Of a stretch of DNA of 37,864 nucleotides, positions 31,711-37,864 are shown piece by piece. Source of the DNA: a virus. Positions within the stretch are counted from its first letter, which is position 1; every line of letters starts with the position of its first letter. The notes beneath the pieces are model-generated. The model did not search any database. It saw only the letters and a list, made by a program, of their open reading frames with translations, and was not told the origin of the DNA. The translations under genes and the position numbers were made by a program. Location of the stretch: the IMG/VR virus record IMGVR_UViG_3300022752_005533, positions 1 to 37,864 of that record; one strand, 5' to 3'.

Positions 31711-33002
31711 GTAAATAAATCCTCTAATGATGAAGGTGGTTTATCAACTACCGATTCTGAATCCATAAATTTTCCGACTTCTTTTTCCCAATGTAGAAAA
31801 TCATCTAAATTCTTTATGTCAAATAATGAAGCATATTGATTTTCACAATCCTTATCTCTTGCAAATTTCAAAAATTGATCTTTAGATTGAGTTAATTCTG
31901 ATACATCTTTAGTAAAGTTATGAACATTGGTAAGAATAAATGATAATCTAGCACGCATAATATCAATAAATTTGCCGCCTTCTTCCAAGTATGCGGTAAC
32001 TTGTTTATTCATTAACTTGTGATATTCCTCGGGCGTATACTCTGTCCCACATACTGAATTGATTTCTTCTGTAACTGTTCTATAGATGTTAGAGTATTCC
32101 CTTCCCATCTTAACTGATGTGCCTCCATAAGCAGATCCTGGTGACTTTTTATAGTGAGAAAAGTAGAATAAACCATTATCAAGAGACATAGAATGAGTAG
32201 TAGAATCGTAAGATAAATCAATCTCATCATACAACCCCGTTTGACTAAAAAGAATATAAGGTAGCATGCGCCTAAGAGCACCTACTCCTAGAACGTGAAG
32301 ATGAAAAGGTCTGCTAAACGGCATTAATGTTACATAAAATGCTCGTTTCACATCTTCTAATTGTCCCATACCTAGAGCAGCTGACCCCATGGCTACTCCA
32401 CCTATTCTATCATGTAATGGTTCAGATACTTCTCGAAGAATCGTTTCCGCCCATTGTTGATATGTTTGATGGGAAGCACCATGCATAATAACGAATGGCC
32501 TGCAAATAGATTTTAGTTCAATAAATTTCTCAATCTGTGCTCTGACATTCTTACCAGTCTGTGTAGCATACGCATCAAAATTTTCTCTATCAAAATATCT
32601 ACGCTTCGTATCAATTTTAGAGGATTTTCCATCCCGTGTTGCCTTAACAGGAATTTCATCAAATGCCATACCTATATCCGCGTATGTTCCTTGATTGGTG
32701 TAAACCTTATCTCTAATCTCAGGTGTATTTTGTAATCCCCTAGTGATTATTTGTAGTCCACCAGAGTCAGCATGAATTTGTTTAACTGCTGGCCTATATT
32801 TTTGAAGTTTAGGTCCAAAATTCTTTTCAGTAAACCCATTATATAAAAGAGAGAACGTATGATTATTTTGATTATGGCAAGTCTTAAGAATAAGACTATT
32901 AATCATATCAAGAGTCTCTGGATCGTTGCATTGGTCCGCCCCTAGGCGAAGATATGCCGGGCCAGAAATTGTGTACTCGAAGATTTTTTGTTTCTTTTGC
33001 AT
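31707..33002 (-). CDS. dpdA: DpdA, DNA guanine transglycosylase
   Basis: 431 residues, TGT superfamily. QIHADSGGLQIITRG holds the base-binding Asp79 (DSGGxQ of TGT); AMGSAALGMGQ and HLHVLGVGALRRMLPY match the GG-x-G and HxLGxG steps of the barrel; YDEIDLSYDSTTHS carries the candidate nucleophile Asp (262 or 266). The TGT zinc site is not apparent, as in phage DpdA. DpdA exchanges guanine in DNA for a 7-deazaguanine. FolE, QueD-like, QueE genes lie in the same island. The C-terminus ends SSLEDLFT, shared with the GT at 33978-35330. It is divergent from the homing endonuclease upstream. Confidence 0.88.
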   Translation of the reverse strand: MQKKQKIFEYTISGPAYLRLGADQCNDPETLDMINSLILKTCHNQNNHTFSLLYNGFTEKNFGPKLQKYRPAVKQIHADSGGLQIITRGLQNTPEIRDKVYTNQGTYADIGMAFDEIPVKATRDGKSSKIDTKRRYFDRENFDAYATQTGKNVRAQIEKFIELKSICRPFVIMHGASHQTYQQWAETILREVSEPLHDRIGGVAMGSAALGMGQLEDVKRAFYVTLMPFSRPFHLHVLGVGALRRMLPYILFSQTGLYDEIDLSYDSTTHSMSLDNGLFYFSHYKKSPGSAYGGTSVKMGREYSNIYRTVTEEINSVCGTEYTPEEYHKLMNKQVTAYLEEGGKFIDIMRARLSFILTNVHNFTKDVSELTQSKDQFLKFARDKDCENQYASLFDIKNLDDFLHWEKEVGKFMDSESVVDKPPSSLEDLFT

Positions 33003-33019
33003 TACAAAAACCGCTTTTT

Positions 33020-33027
33020 TATAAATA
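33020..33027 (+). promoter_or_regulatory. T4-type late promoter for the homing endonuclease
   Basis: Exact TATAAATA on the plus strand, 105 bases before the GIY-YIG start at 33132, in the divergent gap 33003-33131. T4 homing endonuclease genes such as I-TevI use late promoters in the same way. Confidence 0.55.
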
Positions 33028-33037
33028 ATATTGGCTG

Positions 33038-33066
33038 GTTAGGGAATTGCTCGAACAATTCCCAAC
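33038..33066 (+). other. Inverted repeat in the divergent gap
   Basis: GGGAATTG (33042-33049) and CAATTCCC (33056-33063) are perfect complements with a 6-base loop CTCGAA; GTT and AAC extend the stem past one bulged A. It lies just downstream of the plus-strand late promoter and between the dpdA start and its candidate minus-strand promoter. It could be an operator, a leader hairpin for either transcript or a nuclease recognition site. Confidence 0.6.
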
Positions 33067-33096
33067 AAGAGGTCAAGTTCTTGCTGTCCCAGTCTA

Positions 33097-33125
33097 AGTT
33101 TAACATCTTTTTATATATAGGTCAA
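33097..33125 (-). promoter_or_regulatory. Candidate promoter for the dpdA transcript
   Basis: Minus strand: TTGACC (33120-33125), 17-base spacer, TAAACT (33097-33102). One mismatch in the -35 and two in the -10. It is the best such site in the gap upstream of dpdA and lacks the TTGCTTGACA form of the three strong promoters. Confidence 0.45.
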
Positions 33126-33131
33126 GAAAAA

Positions 33132-33989
33132 ATGAACCAACGTATTCCATATTTCTATATTATTCGCCACATTTCCACCGGCAAAATGTATGCTGGTTCA
33201 AGATGGGGTAAGAATTGTCATCCAGATGATCTACTAGTAACATACAAAACTCATAGTAATAAAATTAAAAATATCATAAAAACTGAAGGAATAAAGTCTT
33301 TCGATATTCTTAGAACTGATTCTAATTGCGATGGTCTACATCCATATGAATATGAGAAATCTTTTCTAGAAATAAATGATTGTGCTAATTCAGATAATTG
33401 GTTTAATGGACACAATAATCATTTATTTGTATATGGTACTGAGGAATATAAACAATTTATGCTTAAAAAGTATGGTGTAGATAATCCAAATAAAATTCCT
33501 GGGATACAAGAAAAAATTAAAAATACTAAAAAATTTAGGAATACACAATATCAAGAAAAACGTAAACAAACATCTTTAAAAAAATATGGTGTCGACCATC
33601 ATATGAAAAGTGAATCTTTTATGGTAAAATATCGAGAAACTATAAAAAATAAAACCGGATTTTATAATAATTCTCATAATCCTCTTATCAAAGAAAAACT
33701 TAGTAAAGCTAATAAAGGTAAAATTTTACTTTTTAACACTATCACTAACGAAAAAATATTGGTAAAAAAAGATTCAGATGAGTATAAATCATTGGATCTT
33801 TCTATTTGGAAAAACAAAAATGCTAATACTAAGTGGGTACATTGCCCCATTCTTAAAACTAAAAAGATGATTAGAACTGACGAATTGGATTATTATCTTT
33901 CTATTGGTTTTAAAGCGGGGGTTGGTTCTTTTTCCGCAGAGCATAAACTTAAAATATCCAACGCCCACAAATCAAGATTATGCAAATAA
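33132..33989 (+). CDS. GIY-YIG homing endonuclease
   Basis: 285 residues from the ATG at 33132 (MNQRIPYFYIIRH); the frame is open further upstream but would include the promoter and hairpin. YFYIIRHISTGKMYAGSRWG is the GIY-YIG nuclease start, followed by DDLLVTYKTHSNKIK as in Seg/I-Tev type enzymes and a Glu in the YEYEKSFL helix. Two KKYGVD repeats (about 113 and 153) and KEKLSKANKGK (NUMOD3-like) form the DNA-binding tail. It is the only plus-strand gene in the 35 kb to its left and right, and separates dpdA from the AGT-like gene. Its 3' end overlaps the latter by 12 bases, as expected for a free-standing selfish insertion. Confidence 0.85.
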   Translation: MNQRIPYFYIIRHISTGKMYAGSRWGKNCHPDDLLVTYKTHSNKIKNIIKTEGIKSFDILRTDSNCDGLHPYEYEKSFLEINDCANSDNWFNGHNNHLFVYGTEEYKQFMLKKYGVDNPNKIPGIQEKIKNTKKFRNTQYQEKRKQTSLKKYGVDHHMKSESFMVKYRETIKNKTGFYNNSHNPLIKEKLSKANKGKILLFNTITNEKILVKKDSDEYKSLDLSIWKNKNANTKWVHCPILKTKKMIRTDELDYYLSIGFKAGVGSFSAEHKLKISNAHKSRLCK

Positions 33990-35330
33990 ATCCTCTAAGC
34001 TTCCTTTAGTGTTTTCTTCTCGGGGAACAAAATGCTTTTCTTTTGATAGATAAGTATGCTCATCAGTATAAATTATATTATACTTATGCTTGTTTGTCAA
34101 TACACTTTTTATATCTTCTATAGCCAAATTTTTTCTATTTAAATCTTTAATAAAATCTAAGTATTTTACAGTAGTATATTCGTTTATTTTCGCCGCATCA
34201 GAATTAGATATTGAACTTGATTTGTAATTATCTAAAAAGTCTACCCATTTTTCAGCAGTATTAATGTCAAGTTCTTTTACATATTCTAAAGCGCCACCTG
34301 CATTTGAATTATATAGTGCCTTAATTGCTTCTCCAGCTTTATCAATGGAAACTCTAGTATACAATTCTTTACTAAAATTGGTTACCCATTCAGATTTATC
34401 TAATACTACGCAAGGCATATGCCCAAGACACTCAAAGAATGTAAATGGATAATTTTCTCTGAGAGATGGGTTGAAATGAACCTTTGAGGATCGAATAAAA
34501 TCTACCTTTTCTTTCCCTACAATTCCCGCCTTCATTTCAAAATTAGTAATACCTAGTTCAGCTAATCTTGCTTCAAATTTTTTCTTACCATTACTATTAG
34601 TAATAATTTTTGCAGGCAGGCCTGTCTCTTTTATTACCTTAAGAAATGCTTCAGGGTTTTTACGTTCTTCCCATCTACCAATGTATAATACTCCAGACTT
34701 CTCCCCATTATATGGTTCAAGTAGTTCTCGTTCGGACATAGGCATTGGCAACAGAATAGCATGGTTACATCCATTCGATTTTAATTCATCTACATTACGA
34801 GGGGATTGAGTACCAACAAAGGCATGGTCTACTGTCATTAGTCTAATAAAAAATTCATTGCAACTTTCAGTAAATACACCTTTAAATTTTCTGGTATCTC
34901 TAAATACCATAGACTCTTCATGAGTATAAAACACGACTGGTATATTTCTACCTAAATCTAATGCGAATGCCGCAGGCATAGATTCCATGGAATTGCAAAT
35001 AACCATATCATAAAAATTTTTAGAAAACGCAATCATTAATGCTCTTCTAAAATTAATGATCTTTTCAAAATTTATTGAATCTGAAAATGCAAACGTGCCA
35101 GTATGCTCTGAATAAGAATTTGAATTTGATGGATAAACTAAAGATGCGCCGAACCCCTCTACTATGGAACTAAAACCCCCGGTTGGGGCCTTATCCATGA
35201 TAATATCAACCTTCCATCTGAGATTTTTTGCCATCTCAGTAAAGCCTTTGGCAAATTGACCAATTCCCCCGTGTGCGACTAAATGCTGGTCGCTAATGCA
35301 AAATGCTATTCTTTTATCGTAAAGTTTCAT
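33978..35330 (-). CDS. GT-B glycosyltransferase, candidate DNA (AGT-like) glycosyltransferase
   Basis: 450 residues. GGIGQFAKGFTEMAKNLRW opens a GT-B fold; VVFYTHEESMVFRDTRKF recalls the VVVYQHDHS stretch of T4 alpha-glucosyltransferase, and GVLYIGRWEERKNPEAFLKV the WIGRTTTWKG stretch. NPSLRENYPFTFFECLGHMPCVV carries the GT4-type donor-site Glu pair. It overlaps folE (ATGA) and shares with DpdA the C-terminal peptide SLEDLF (here SLEDLFA). Ordinary glycan transferases could show the same fold. The operon position with folE and dpdA and the shared tail make DNA a reasonable acceptor, but this is inference. Confidence 0.7.
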   Translation of the reverse strand: MKLYDKRIAFCISDQHLVAHGGIGQFAKGFTEMAKNLRWKVDIIMDKAPTGGFSSIVEGFGASLVYPSNSNSYSEHTGTFAFSDSINFEKIINFRRALMIAFSKNFYDMVICNSMESMPAAFALDLGRNIPVVFYTHEESMVFRDTRKFKGVFTESCNEFFIRLMTVDHAFVGTQSPRNVDELKSNGCNHAILLPMPMSERELLEPYNGEKSGVLYIGRWEERKNPEAFLKVIKETGLPAKIITNSNGKKKFEARLAELGITNFEMKAGIVGKEKVDFIRSSKVHFNPSLRENYPFTFFECLGHMPCVVLDKSEWVTNFSKELYTRVSIDKAGEAIKALYNSNAGGALEYVKELDINTAEKWVDFLDNYKSSSISNSDAAKINEYTTVKYLDFIKDLNRKNLAIEDIKSVLTNKHKYNIIYTDEHTYLSKEKHFVPREENTKGSLEDLFA

Positions 35331-36064
35331 TTCATTTTATGAATAATACTAAAAAATTCTTGTTTAAGATGAGGATCATTTCTAAATGCTCCTCTCATAA
35401 CAGAAGTAGTCATGTCTGACTCATGTTCCTTAACTCCTCTGTGAGTCATGCAATGATGCTCGGCCTGCACTAGTACAGCAACACCATCGGCCTGCGTTTC
35501 ACTTTCAATAGCATCAGCAATCTGTACGGTCATTTCTTCCTGAATCTGCGGACGAGAAGCAATCCAATCCGTGATACGATTAAATTTACTAAGGCCGATA
35601 ACATTCTTCCCCGGAAATACGCCAATATAGGCTTTACCAACAATGTTTTGAAAATGATGGGCACATGTGCTCCTAATAGTAATTGGACCTGTTACATACA
35701 ATTCATCATACTCAGTCACATTAGGAAATGCTGTAACTTTAGGCGGATTCGCATAACGACCCCTAAATGTTTCTTTTACAAACATCTTAGCAACACGACG
35801 AGCTGTGTCTTGAGTGTTATGATCGTTCTTTGTATCAATAACTAAAGAACGAAGTACTCCTTGAAACTGCTCTGCTACTTCTTCAACAAGTGCATCTATT
35901 TCATGCTCATGCTTTATACATGCTGAAATATTATCATTGGCGAAAAATCTAGAATTGTTTTGCGTTAATCTTTCTCGAATCACTTCACTCATGGGTCTTT
36001 CAAATACTGCGCATTCATAACCAGGATGGTATGGTGCTTCTTCAACTAATTTATTCATAGTCAT
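35327..36064 (-). CDS. folE: GTP cyclohydrolase I
   Basis: 245 residues. STCAHHFQNIVGKAYIGVFP holds zinc ligands Cys134 and His137; GLSKFNRITDWIASRPQIQE and QIADAI follow, and AEHHCMTHRGV gives the third ligand Cys205. It converts GTP to 7,8-dihydroneopterin triphosphate, first step to 7-deazaguanines. The usual CEHH is CAHH here, so the Glu next to the ligand Cys is lost. The N-terminal 60 residues have no obvious homology. The start is ATG at 36064 or 36058; both overlap the small gene upstream. It feeds QueD and QueE of this island. Confidence 0.92.
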   Translation of the reverse strand: MTMNKLVEEAPYHPGYECAVFERPMSEVIRERLTQNNSRFFANDNISACIKHEHEIDALVEEVAEQFQGVLRSLVIDTKNDHNTQDTARRVAKMFVKETFRGRYANPPKVTAFPNVTEYDELYVTGPITIRSTCAHHFQNIVGKAYIGVFPGKNVIGLSKFNRITDWIASRPQIQEEMTVQIADAIESETQADGVAVLVQAEHHCMTHRGVKEHESDMTTSVMRGAFRNDPHLKQEFFSIIHKMK

Positions 36065-36254
36065 TTAATACCTTTGCCAATTTTTTTATCTCATCTTTGT
36101 TCATAAAAAATTCATATGTATTTCTAATTAGAATATTTTCTTTACTATCAATTTCTTCTCGTATGAAATGAAGCACTTTAGTTTCATCTGGAGCTTTACA
36201 GTCTCCTATAAGAACATACATTTTAAATCCACCTCGGTCTACAATTTTCATCAT
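36051..36254 (-). CDS. Small protein between QueE and FolE, 67 aa
   Basis: The ATG at 36254 overlaps the QueE stop (ATGA) with GGGGA upstream; a longer start at 36263 and a shorter one at 36251 are possible. The product has a beta start (FKMYVLIGDC), an acidic centre and a helical KDEIKKLAKVLNDYE end. It resembles no family I know. Its strict placement between queE and folE suggests an accessory role in the pathway, but nothing in its sequence shows one. Confidence 0.55.
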   Translation of the reverse strand: MMKIVDRGGFKMYVLIGDCKAPDETKVLHFIREEIDSKENILIRNTYEFFMNKDEIKKLAKVLNDYE

Positions 36255-37114
36255 GTTCCCCATTCATTTTTAAACAATGGCACCTGAAGTCTGTCTGAAT
36301 AACGCCAGCCTTTTTTCATGGCCATCAAGGCTACGTTTTTATTATTCATGACGTAAACAGATTCTACACCACCAACAGGCATTAGATATACTGGACCCTT
36401 AAATCCATGATCTCTGTAGCACTCGACTGCCATTTCGGCTTCGGCAACATCGAATTCATTGGCTACAACGAATTTTAAATAAGCATAACCATGTTCTTCA
36501 TACTGCAGAACAATTTCTGGTTTGATGGCATCTTCCCATCTTTCGCCGCTAACACTTAGCTTGGGACTAATACTAAAAGTAAGACGATCCCAACCTTTGC
36601 GCCAGTGTGTCTTTAAATACTCGGAAAATTCAGGTATTAGTTCCTGTGTTCCGTTGGTTTCGAACGTAAGCTCTTGTAGATCGACCATGCCCGAGTGCGA
36701 TAAAAGCGTCGGGTATGCTTTTTGCCAGCCAAGAAGTGGTTCTCCTCCTGTAATAACCAGATGTTCACTTGTCCACTTACCATGAGGTAGCAAACGTAGA
36801 ATGGCATCAACAATACCATCAATGGAATCATTTATAGCGTATTTTTTAAATTCTGGATATATAGAATTATAACTATCGCAACCTGTACGAACTAAAGGCA
36901 AATCCTTCAAAGTTTTATAATTACCAATATTCTTTATTACTTGTTCAACTTCTGGGTTTATTTTTTCCCCCGCAGGTATGTCTTGTAATTTCCTATTAAA
37001 ATTTTTACAACGAAAATTACAACCAAACGTTCTTAAAAATACACTAGGAACGCCCATATAACGTCCCTCGCCTTGTATTGAATAAAATAATTCTGATACT
37101 TTAATTTTGTTCAT
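36251..37114 (-). CDS. queE: QueE, 7-carboxy-7-deazaguanine synthase (radical SAM)
   Basis: 287 residues. It begins VSELFYSIQGEGRYMGVPSV, the QueE opening. The cluster cysteines are split: GCNFRC gives Cys32 and Cys36, but the third position is not in CxxC; TGCDSYNS with Cys79 is the counterpart of the canonical WCDT, so the motif is CX3CX42C with a 43-residue insert. LVITGGEPLL, FETNGT and FSISPKLSVSG are typical QueE motifs for SAM and substrate. It makes CDG from the QueD product. The fold and all other motifs support QueE. Confidence 0.88.
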   Translation of the reverse strand: MNKIKVSELFYSIQGEGRYMGVPSVFLRTFGCNFRCKNFNRKLQDIPAGEKINPEVEQVIKNIGNYKTLKDLPLVRTGCDSYNSIYPEFKKYAINDSIDGIVDAILRLLPHGKWTSEHLVITGGEPLLGWQKAYPTLLSHSGMVDLQELTFETNGTQELIPEFSEYLKTHWRKGWDRLTFSISPKLSVSGERWEDAIKPEIVLQYEEHGYAYLKFVVANEFDVAEAEMAVECYRDHGFKGPVYLMPVGGVESVYVMNNKNVALMAMKKGWRYSDRLQVPLFKNEWGT

Positions 37115-37127
37115 TTATTCACCTTAT

Positions 37128-37156
37128 CTTATAATATATTATATAGTTATCTTCAA
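37128..37156 (-). promoter_or_regulatory. Candidate promoter for the queE-folE transcript
   Basis: Minus strand: TTGAAG (37151-37156), 17-base spacer, TATAAG (37128-37133), just before queE at 37114 and overlapping the stop of the gp55 gene. Two mismatches in the -35, one in the -10. Confidence 0.4.
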
Positions 37157-37761
37157 TTAATGTCTAGTGTATTCTGTACATCTTCCTCTGCTAATTTGTT
37201 CTTTTTTGGCATTTGAATAATTCTTTTATCTGCATCAATTTGATCTAATTGCTTTTTTAAATAATCTATAAATTGATTAGAGTAATCGCCGCTATCATGC
37301 TCCTGCGTTATAATATTATCAATATCTAAATTTTCAATAATTTTATATTTTGTAGCCTGCTGTTTTTTTTCTTTTTGTATTCTTCTAATAAAAGCAAAGT
37401 AAACAATTTGTGTATAGTAGGCAAAAGGATTTGAGGATTTACTAGGATCAAATTTTGCCACTGCAGTTAGGCAGTTTTCTATTCCATCACTTATCATGTC
37501 ATCCTTAAAAGTATAATTTATAAAATTAGATTTATAGGATAAATGTGTGGATATTTTAATAAAACAGTCTCCTATATAATTAGGAACCTGCGGCTGTATT
37601 TTCCCTGCGGCTGCAGCTTCATCCACCAATTTTTTGTATTCAACCAATGCAGTATAAAATTTTTTATTATCAATATAATGCGAGGATGTAGGCAATTTAT
37701 CAATGGATAGTTCTGTTTCCGGGGACTCTAATTGGTCTTTCTGTTTCTTCTTTGTTCTCAT
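37153..37761 (-). CDS. 55: Late-transcription sigma factor gp55
   Basis: 202 residues. The central FKDDMISDGIENCLTAVAKFDPSK, then SNPFAYYTQIVYFAFIRRIQKEKKQ are the conserved region-2-like core of T4-type gp55, which recognises TATAAATA. It directs RNA polymerase to late genes with gp33 and the gp45 clamp. T4 gp55 ends in a clamp-binding SLDFLYE segment; here the tail is AEEDVQNTLDIN, without an obvious match. Its ATG at 37761 lies 62 bases inside the end of the preceding gene, an unusually long overlap; no later ATG would keep the N-terminal region. Confidence 0.9.
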   Translation of the reverse strand: MRTKKKQKDQLESPETELSIDKLPTSSHYIDNKKFYTALVEYKKLVDEAAAAGKIQPQVPNYIGDCFIKISTHLSYKSNFINYTFKDDMISDGIENCLTAVAKFDPSKSSNPFAYYTQIVYFAFIRRIQKEKKQQATKYKIIENLDIDNIITQEHDSGDYSNQFIDYLKKQLDQIDADKRIIQMPKKNKLAEEDVQNTLDIN

Positions 37762-37864
37762 TTGTTTCTTCTAATCCTAAAATATGCATAAGTTTTTTTG
37801 CTACATTGACTTCTTCAGAATCTTGTTTTGTATTGGTTACAAAATTATCTAAGGTTTTTGTATT
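37700..37864 (-). CDS. C-terminal part of a gene running off the right edge
   Basis: The minus-strand frame is open from the window edge to TGA at 37700-37702 (55 codons). Visible residues include VAKKLMHILGLEETN and a tail ending PGNRTIH. It overlaps the 5' end of gp55 by 62 bases. No motif is recognised; in T4 the region near gp55 holds several small early genes. Confidence 0.55.
   Translation of the reverse strand, partial: NTKTLDNFVTNTKQDSEEVNVAKKLMHILGLEETNENKEETERPIRVPGNRTIH

Noticed and set aside
1-37864. CRISPR array, insertion sequence or integrase/att site
   Set aside because: No regularly spaced repeats, transposase motifs or integrase gene were seen anywhere in the window.

Overview
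The window is a piece of an AT-rich genome of a T4-type tailed phage (myovirus). This rests on the T4 core genes present: sliding clamp gp45, clamp loader gp44 and gp62, translational repressor RegA, recombination nuclease pair gp46/gp47 and late sigma factor gp55. They keep the T4 order 55-47-46-45-44-62-regA on the minus strand. Four tRNA genes, Hsp20, a CobS-like ATPase and a phage-type peptide deformylase fit an aquatic T4-like phage. The host cannot be named from this sequence. Nearly everything is on the minus strand; only positions 1-2035 and one homing endonuclease are on the plus strand.

Layout: 1-2083, a plus-strand run of small membrane or envelope proteins (possibly lysis-related) closed by a terminator. 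2133-2609, four leftward tRNA genes behind a consensus sigma70-type promoter. 2621-4193, small phage proteins and hsp20 behind a T4-type late promoter (TATAAATA) with a structured leader. 4201-7565, regA-62-44-[glycosyltransferase]-45. 7567-19562, a DUF3310 gene followed by a glycan island: many glycosyltransferases (including GT10-like and GT15-like), a sugar C-methyltransferase, GDP-fucose synthase, and an apparent GDP-colitose route (Gmd, ColD-like dehydratase, ColC-like second SDR). 19652-23028, a MoxR/CobS-like ATPase and a CobT-like VWA protein, each with its own early-type promoter. 23109-26822, def, gp46 and gp47; gp47 carries an apparent +1 frameshift just after its first nuclease motif.

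26872-37114 is the most interesting part, an island inserted between gp47 and gp55. It encodes FolE, two divergent QueD-like proteins, QueE and the DNA transglycosylase DpdA, i.e. a 7-deazaguanine DNA-modification pathway, with no QueC in the window. Interleaved are a GT-B glycosyltransferase recalling T4 alpha-glucosyltransferase, a second GT-B enzyme, a GalE-like epimerase, a 2OG-Fe(II) oxygenase and a DadA-like FAD oxidoreductase. DpdA and the AGT-like enzyme end in the same peptide, SLEDLF plus one residue, which resembles the sliding-clamp-binding tails of T4-family proteins. My working hypothesis is that this phage replaces guanine with a deazaguanine, may further decorate it with a sugar, and tethers the enzymes to gp45 at the replication fork. 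The genes and the shared tail are seen in the sequence; the hypermodification and tethering are inference.
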